DNA from: Halichoerus grypus
Taxonomy: Eukaryota > Chordata > Mammalia > Carnivora > Phocidae
Assembly: GCF_964656455.1 (NCBI RefSeq)
Contig: NC_135717.1
Location: forward strand, 146,396,308-146,460,307
Reading direction: 5' to 3'
Length of the DNA: 64,000 bases
Positions 57,462-64,000 of this stretch are shown piece after piece. The position numbers and the translations under genes were made by a program. Below the pieces are notes generated by a model. That model was given only the letters and a program-made list of their open reading frames with translations. It made no database searches and was not told the DNA's origin. How positions within the stretch are numbered: position 1 is the first letter of the stretch; each line of letters starts with the position of its first letter.

Positions 57462-59846
57462 TTATTTGATATTTATAATAACTTTGTTATGTTGGGTTGT
57501 TATCTTAGTTTTATAATTTTTTTAAAGAGGCCTTCAAGGAGGAAGGACTTATCTAAAGTCACAGTGGAATTCTGATTTTCTGTAACTAGAACACTGTACT
57601 CTTTTGAAGAAACTGTTTAGTGTTAGTATCTGATTTAGTAATAAAAAAGTGAAGTCTATTCTTTATTAACACACTTTGTGCTTCCATAATACTATATTAG
57701 ATCTCATTCTATTAAAAAGTTCTGACTTAGTCGCTGCTAGTATAGTATTCAGACAACTACCACATTATCCCAATTCTCTAATCTTTAAATTGCCTGCTGA
57801 TTCAAAATAAAATCAAATAACTATTTTGACCTTCATTTATAGAGCCCTAAATGGTGTAGATCTGCTAATGTGTGCAGAATTGAACAACAACCTGAATCCA
57901 ATCAAGCATACTCGGCTAGCTCCCTTACAATCAGTAACTCAATCTAATCTCTAGATACAAGTTAGCAAAAGAGACAGTTTTCTAAATCAGTGGCTATAAG
58001 TATTTGAAATTTCCTCTGCAACAATAAAACCTAGCAACAAATTATTAAGAAATGACTGTGTTGTATATCTTTTTTCTTGGTGATTTTATCGTTCTTCAGT
58101 AAATTGCCCAGATTCCAGTAAGCTCCAAAAGAGTCCAAATTTTAAGAACAATTTTATCTTTCTTATGCTTTATTCTACAAAGTTTGCATTAAAATTATAA
58201 TAATAATATAAAAATGAGGTAGTTTAAGATCCTCAAGGAAGAGGAATTGTTGGGATAATGGGAAGAAGAAGAAAAGGAAATAGAATAAAGAAACAGAAAG
58301 AGAAAGGTAAAGGTTCAATTAAAAAATAAATATAATGGAAAAGAAAGGACAATGTAGAAAGAGGACAAAGTAGAAAAAATGTTTGAGCTAAGGGTAAAAT
58401 GGGGCAAGTCAAGTACAAAGGCAGGGTCTCAAACTCACTTCTCTGTTCAAAGTAATGCAAATAAGCACATTGAGGTGGATGTAAGGAAACCAGTTCCTCT
58501 TCTTATGACTTTCCTCACCCCACACCTAAGAAATAAACAAAAATAAATATTTATCTTAAAAATGGTTAAAAGGTGATTTAAGAGTATCATCCTCACTCTG
58601 GAGACAAAGAGAATGGCGTGGCATTAGAAGAGGACAAGAACTAGGCACAATTCAGCTCCAGCCAATATTAGCAAAACTTCTGATTTTATGGAGAAGCAGA
58701 AATCCAAATTTTATGTCAAATCTGAAATTGACAACTCAGTCAAAAAATATTTAAACCTATATGAATACTCTCATCACCCCATACTAACTCCACCCCTACT
58801 GGCTGGAGGATTTGGTCTAGGGACTAATTGTATGCTTACTATTAAAAAGATAACAGATGCGGGAGAAAATAATGTTCCTAACTTTACCTCTATCTACCTG
58901 TAAGGCCGGATGGACCTTGCTGTTTACTGTGTTCTTAGCTAGATCCCCTTCCTGTCTGTGAGATTAGTGCATAATTCTCTATGTGTGGTCTCTGACTGGT
59001 AGCTCTATGGTCCTATAAGCAGGGCTAGCTTCACAACCCTGGGATCTCCAGAGTTGCAAAGGGTTCCACACTCAGGAAGGCACTTGATGTTTAGTGAATA
59101 CTCTATGGCCGCTGTCTTGACATTATTAACAACTTTATGTTTCATGAGTGAAGTTTAGTTGGACAGTGAATCATGAGTCAGGGGCTCACACATCATTCTG
59201 TGTCCTTCTGTCTCTGACCAGCTCTCCATCTCCCAGGATGGGTTCTTGGCCAGCAGCTTCCCCACTGCTATCCTGGTACCAGGGCTGCTCTCCACTCCAG
59301 CAGGGGCCTGGGCATAGGCACAGTGAGAACTGAGATTAGGCACATGAACCCTGGCTGGCCCCAGGTAACTAACTGTGAGACACTATACTCACCCTCAAAG
59401 TATCCTGATGCTTGAAAGGCAGGACATGAATAGAAAATAAAAAACACCCTGATAATTCAAGAAGGACCACAGAGAAAAGACAAGACTTTCTTCTGCCTTT
59501 TGAATGTGTCCCATATATTTCATTTTATACTGAGCTCTGAAAACTACGTAGCTGGACCTGCTTACCAGGGTACTTTATTATTACCAGCGTACTCTTTCTT
59601 TCATACCCCACAAACTTCTCTTCTGCCTAAAAGTAATTTCAAGCTTAAAAGTAAAGGAAAACATGAGAGTTTTAAAAAGTTTAGTTAAAGCTTCTTTTTA
59701 GGAACAGGCATTACCCTCTATACTCCAAATCTGGACAGTGTGAAAGCAAGTGCCTGTGTAATAGGTATCACTTCAAACAAACAAACAGAAAAACACCTGC
59801 TTACTCACTTTTGTTTCCTCACAGTATGTATAAGGCACAGCTTGAT
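57462..59846. other. Mostly unassigned DNA
   Basis: No gene recognised. At 58970-59150 the words GGGATCTCCAGAGTTGCAAAGGGTTCC, AAGGCACTTGATGTTTAGTGAATACTCTATGGCCGC and TTGACATTATTAACAACTTTATG suggest an old mammalian interspersed repeat that I cannot name. A richer segment at 59160-59340 has short frames on both strands without homology. Confidence 0.4.
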
Positions 59847-60035
59847 GTATTCAGACAAACCTCCTTCAAATTCCAATTCTGCCACCTGCTAAGTGGTAAC
59901 CCTGGGCAATTACTTAACCTTTCTTAGCTAGTTTCACTCTTCTGTAAAATGATTATCATAATGGTCCAGCAGTGTTATTCAGGTTGAATGGTGTAACATA
60001 GAACAAGTACATAGTGTAATGCCTAGCATATTATA
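59847..60035 (+). repeat. MIR SINE, plus
   Basis: ATTCCAATTCTGCCACCTGCTAAGTGGTAACCCTGGGCAATTACTTAACCTTTCTTAGC, TTCTGTAAAATGATTATCATAATGG, GAACAAGTACATAGTGTAATGCCTAGCATATTA track the MIR core and 3' side. Confidence 0.85.
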
Positions 60036-60574
60036 CAGACACACTCATTAAAAATATGCATATACAATTTTTAAGAAGTTTTATATTTTTAGTATTTCAA
60101 TGCAGGGTAAACTTGCTTTGTGTCAATTACAAAGAACCTGAAATTTTAGTTGAAATGATCAGAAGTCACTATATAATAGTGTTTATAAGGTCTGTCCACT
60201 GAACCTGGGTGGGCCCATCAACTGTTTATGTGGAGGAGTTGAGATGGCAAGAGTATCTTTCAGTGGCAAGCCTGAAGTTAATTTAAGGACTTCAGAACCC
60301 CTGAGGCCCAAGCAAAGTGTTAGTCTTCACATTCCTTTTTTTTTCTAGATCTAGAGAATTTTCTTGATTGTTTCGATATATGAGAGGGTGGTTGTACATT
60401 AACCCATTCTGCACGCTTTAATAGAATTAGAGTAGTGGATAATATTTGTGATAATCCACAAATAGCAAAAGTATAAATCTATATATCTTTGTCATTTCTA
60501 TCATGTAGTAAGCAATATTTGTGAAGTTATAACAGTTTAAAACATAATAAAATTAAATACCAAATGTCACGGTT
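60036..60574. other. Non-repetitive DNA
   Basis: No element or gene recognised. Confidence 0.45.
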
Positions 60575-60929
60575 TCTTTTTTTTTCCTTTTTTTTTTGTT
60601 TCAAGTTTTAATTTAAATTCTAGTTAGTTAACATATAGTGTAATAATGGTTTTAGGAGTAGAATTCAGTGATTCATCAGGAATATTTAACACTCAGTGCT
60701 CATCACAACAAGTGCCCTCCTTTACACCCATCACCGATTTAGCCCATCAACTGCACACCTCCCCTCCAGCTACCCTCAGTTTGTTCTCCATAGTTAAGAG
60801 TCTCTTGTGGTTTGCCTCCCTCTCTTTTTTTTTTCTTCCTTCCCATATGATCATCTCTTTTGTTTCTTTAATTCCACAGATGACTGAAGTCATATGGTAT
60901 TTGTCTTTCTCTGAATGACTAATTTTGCT

Positions 60930-62290
60930 TAGCAAAATACAGTCTATATCCTTGCAAATGGCAAGATTTCATTCTTTTTGATAGCCGAGTAATATTCCAT
61001 TGTATATATATATATACACACCATGTCTTCTTTATCCATTCATCAGTCCATGGACATTTGGGCTCTTTCCATAATTTGGCTATTTTTGATAATTCTCCTA
61101 TAAGCATCAGGGTGCCTGTGTCCCTTAGACTCAGTATTTTTGTATCCTTTGGGTAAATACCTAGTAGTATAATTGCTGGGTCATAGAATAGTTCTATTTT
61201 CAACTTTTTGAGGAACCTCTATACTGTTTTCCAGAGTGGCTACAACATTCCCACAACAGTCTAAGAGGGTTCCTTTTTCTCTGCATCTTTGTCAACACTT
61301 GATGTTTTCTGTGTTGTTAATTTTAGCCATTCTGACAGGTGTGAGGTGGTAACTCATCATGGTTTTGATTTGTATTTCCCTGATGGTGAGTGACGTTGAG
61401 CATCTCTTCATGTGTCTGTTAGCCAACTACATGTCTTCATTGGAAAAATGTCTATTCATTTCTTCTGCCATTTCTTAACTGGATTATTTATTTTTTGGGT
61501 GTTCAGTATGATAAGTTCTTTATATATTTTGGATACTAACATTTTATCAGATATGTCATTTGCAAATATTTTCTCCCATTCCATAGGCTGCTCTTTAATT
61601 TTGTTAGTTATTTCCTTCGCTGTGTAGAAGCTTTCTATCTTGATAAAGTCCCAATAGTTCATTTTTGCTTTTATTTCCCTTGCCTCCAGCAAAGTGTCTA
61701 CTAAGAAGTTCCTACAGCTGATGTCAAAGAGGTTGCTACCTGTGTTCTCCTCTAGGATTTTGATGGTTTCCTGTCTCACATTTAGATCTTTCATCAATTT
61801 TGAATTTATTTTTGTGTATAGTGTAAGAAAGTGGTCCAGTTTCATTCTTCTTCATGTTGCTGTCCAGTTTTCTCAACACCATTTGTTGAAGACACTGTCT
61901 TTTTTCCAATGGATATTCTTTCCTGCTTTGTTGAAGATTAGTTGACCATATAGTTGTGGGTTCATTTCTGGGTTTTCTATTCTGTTCCATTGATCTATGT
62001 GTCTGTTTTTGTTCCATTACCATACTGTCTTGATCACTACAGCTTTGTAATATAATCTGAAGTCCAGAATTGTGATGCCTCCAGCTTTGGTTTTCTTTTT
62101 CAACATTACTTTGGCTATTTGGGGTCTTTTCTGGTTCCATACAAATAATAGGATTGTTTGTCCCAGCTCTGAAAAATGTTGGTGGTATTTTGATAGGGAT
62201 TGTATTGAATGTGTAGATTGCTTTGGGGTAGCATAGACATTTAACAATATTTGTTCTTTCAATCCATGAGCATGGCATGTTTTTCCATGC
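60930..62290 (-). pseudogene. L1 ORF2 C-terminal remnant
   Basis: Dead C-terminal part of the L1 endonuclease/reverse-transcriptase polyprotein. YDPAIILLGIYPK near 61195-61150 is the C-terminal YDPAIPLLGIYPK motif. [12 protein letters not shown] near 62055-62017 and [11 protein letters not shown] near 62145-62115 belong to the part after reverse transcriptase. These segments lie in different frames (61203-60919, 61845-61456 and 62262-62017), showing frameshifts and stops. The reverse-transcriptase core is not in this piece. Confidence 0.85.
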
Positions 62291-62292
62291 TT

Positions 62293-62317
62293 TACCTACT
62301 GAGCCACCCAGGTACCC
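62293..62317 (-). mobile_element. Can-SINE head stub in L1
   Basis: TACCTACTGAGCCACCCAGG followed by TACCC is the first 25 or so bases of the SINE in antisense. It lies between two pieces of L1 ORF2 that are not adjacent in an intact L1. Confidence 0.8.
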
Positions 62318-62842
62318 TTCTCATTTATTTCTGCTCTAATCTTTGTTATTTCCCTTGTTCTTCTGGCTTTAGGCTTCATTAGCTGTTTGTTTTCTAGCTC
62401 CTTTAGGTGTAAGGTTAGGTTGTGTATTTGAGATTTTTCTTTCTTCTTGAGGTAAGTCTGTATTGCTATATACTTCCTGCTTATAACCACTTTTACTGCA
62501 TCCCAAAGATTTTTCACTGTTGTGTTTTCATTTTCATTTGTTTCCTTGTATTTTTTAAAATTTCTTCTTTAATTCCCTGGTTCATATACTGTCCATAGTC
62601 TCGCACTTCAGGAGTGTTTCTGGTGTATGCTGTGTATACTCTGCTATTGTGTTTTGGCTGCTCTTTCCCTCAGTTCAGTCCTCTGCAGAGTTTCTCCTTT
62701 CCTGCACTGGGGAGTGTTTAGACTTATCCAGTGTGTGACGAGTTTTAATTAGGTATGCTTTGGTCTGCTTGTTAAAAGAGGCCAGATCCTATTTCTACTA
62801 AAGGTGAAGCTTTGCAGCACTCAATGGTCAATAGACTTGGTG

Positions 62843-62898
62843 CATGTGTATGTGTGTGTGTGTGTTGGGGGGGGGGGGAAGGAGGGGGAGGTGGGGCA
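62843..62898. repeat. (TG)n with poly-G and G-rich tract
   Basis: About eleven TG units lead into a run of about 13 G and then AAGGAGGGGGAGGTGGGGCAGGG. It lies within the L1 5' UTR region. Confidence 0.9.
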
Positions 62899-63792
62899 GG
62901 GTTTGAGCTGGTAATCTGTGGGAGGGGCCTGCTGCTGCTCTGGCTCTCAGGCACACTTGCCCCAGCACAGTAGCACCTGCAGAGTGTAGGGATGTGGGGC
63001 TTGGTGTAAGCAGCTCAAGCCCCTACTGTGGGTGCTGTGCTGCTCACTTAAGTCCATCTGTGTTGCTGAGCAGGGGAGAAAAATGGTGCTTGCCCTCTCC
63101 CTTGTCCCCAGAGAGGGGAGTTAGTCCCAGCCACTGTCCAGGATGTTCTCACAGAAGAGCAATCTCCCCTCATGTGTCTCAGGCATCCCTTGGATCACTG
63201 CCTTCACCCTGTTTGTGTCTGGGCCGTCTGCTCACCCAGCAGTGCAGTACACCTGTGTTTTATCTCAGGTGTTCTGGATGGGTTTCAAAACTCCAAATTT
63301 TAGGGACCCAGTGTGGTGTGGACTCATGTTAATCCTCTGGGGGAGGGTCTGGTGCCAGTTTGTCCCAAAAAGGTAGTCATACAAATGTGCAGTGCAGTTT
63401 GGAGTTTAGAGTAAAGCACAGCAAAAAGCCAGCATCTAGGTTAGCCAGTGTCTCTGCCCCTATGCTAATGAATGGGGCAGTGCAATGGCGCCTACCAGCT
63501 CTTTTGTCCCCAGAGAAGCAATGCCACCTCTCCCAAATGTACTCCAAGAAGGGGAACTGTCTCTCCCAGTGCATCTCAGAGGATCCTCAGACCACACTGT
63601 CCACTCCTCAGTCCCTGCCCTCCTTCTCCACAAGAGCACTGCTACACCCACCAGGCTCCACGCAGCCACTGTGCAGACTTCTAAAACTTTAGTCTTTGAG
63701 TTCTGCTGCTTGTAAAAACTCACGATAATCTGCCCCTCTTGTTTTCCCAATCAATGGTTTTGGGGAAGTGTTTTTCTTGTGCAATCCCTGTG

Positions 63793-63846
63793 CACTGCTC
63801 TCTCTCTCCCTCTCTCTCCCCCTTTCTCTCTCTCTCTCCCCTCTCC
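63793..63846. repeat. (CT)n pyrimidine tract
   Basis: Almost pure C/T run made of CTCTCTCT and CCCC units, within the L1 5' UTR region. Confidence 0.9.
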
Positions 63847-64000
63847 ATGATCAGGACTTCTCTGCAGAGCACCTCAATTCTTTTCTCCCCCAAATCATGT
63901 CTCCACACCTCCTACCTCCCACCTTGTGGCCTCTTTTCTCCCTCTATTGTGCAGTTTGTTCTTTCCATCCTCAGATTGATTTCTTGGGTGTCCAGAATGA

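Larger units (their letters stand above)
60575..64000 (-). mobile_element. Carnivore L1, minus, internally deleted, 5' UTR at window edge
   Basis: One element in antisense. Left to right: 3' UTR (60575-60930: AACATATAGTGTAATAATGG, TAACACTCAGTGCTCATCACAACAAG), ORF2 C-terminal region (60930-62290), a SINE head stub (62293-62317), a second ORF2 piece (62319-62590: CATTTATTTCTGCTCTAATC, GCTCCTTTAGGTGTAAGGTTAGG, ACTGCATCCCAAAGATTTTTCAC), then 5' UTR (about 62.6-64.0 kb: GTTGCTGAGCAGGGGAGAAAAATGG, TTTTGTCCCCAGAGA, CTCCAAATTTTAGGGACC). ORF1 and much of ORF2 are missing. The element continues beyond the window. Confidence 0.85.

Noticed and set aside
61736..62278. 180-codon minus-strand frame, the longest in the window
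   Set aside because: It lies over the L1 ORF2 remnant but mostly in the wrong register: the true ORF2 residues are in the neighbouring frame (62262-62017). Not a gene.
62994..63750. Several frames of 65-112 codons on both strands
   Set aside because: They fall in the GC-rich L1 5' UTR and overlap one another, without homology to a known protein.
1..64000. An undescribed defence, biosynthetic or other multi-gene system
   Set aside because: No intact coding gene is visible; the window is mammalian non-coding DNA made of transposon relics and unique sequence.

Overview
This window is mammalian nuclear DNA from a caniform carnivore, and I find no protein-coding gene in it. The main evidence is about 25 copies or fragments of the tRNA-Lys-derived carnivore SINE (Can-SINE/SINEC), recognised by the head GGGCGCCTGGGTGGCTCAG, the core around TCATGATCCCAGGGTCCTGG, a CT-rich stretch and an AAATAAATAAAATCTT tail. 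The consensus is the arctoid form (seals, bears, mustelids), closest from memory to the pinniped type. The canid SINEC_Cf head (GGGATCCCTGGGTGGCGCAG) is absent. Carnivore-type L1 3' ends and a carnivore-type L1 5' UTR agree with this.

Layout. 0-7 kb: mostly non-repetitive AT-rich DNA with two eroded MIRs, two (AC)n tracts and two richer patches (5.4-5.7 and 6.3-6.7 kb) that are candidate conserved non-coding elements. 7-14 kb: four SINEs, a candidate CTCF site near 10.3 kb, an MLT1-type LTR at 12.1-12.4 kb and a SINE with a threefold target-site repeat at 12.5-12.8 kb. 14-20 kb: an L1 3' end followed by two old plus-strand L1M relics; the second has ORF1 and ORF2-endonuclease remains joined directly to a 3' UTR. 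20-30 kb: SINEs, an L2 3' end, microsatellites, an AT palindrome, L1 fragments, two MIRs and a MaLR-like LTR. 30-36 kb: a long minus-strand L1M relic and further L1M/L2 pieces. 36-47 kb: two SINEs in tandem sharing a target site, a Tigger-type DNA transposon, an L2 relic invaded by an opposite-strand L2 and by SINEs, and an L1M split by an LTR. 47-60 kb: mostly non-repetitive DNA with scattered SINEs, LTRs, L1 3' ends and a purine-rich tract. 60.6-64 kb: a minus-strand carnivore L1 with large internal deletions whose GC-rich 5' UTR runs off the right edge.

No open reading frame reaches 200 codons, and the longest lie inside L1 relics, in low-complexity tracts, or look like chance. I saw no rRNA, snRNA, functional tRNA or processed-gene copy. 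The window is best read as intergenic or deep-intronic DNA. I found no undescribed biological system. The most informative items are insertion-site structures (threefold target repeats, nested SINEs, a SINE remnant at a deletion junction), young SINEs that may be polymorphic, and a few candidate regulatory or structure-forming sequences. All repeat assignments are from memory of consensus sequences, without alignment, so subfamily names are tentative.
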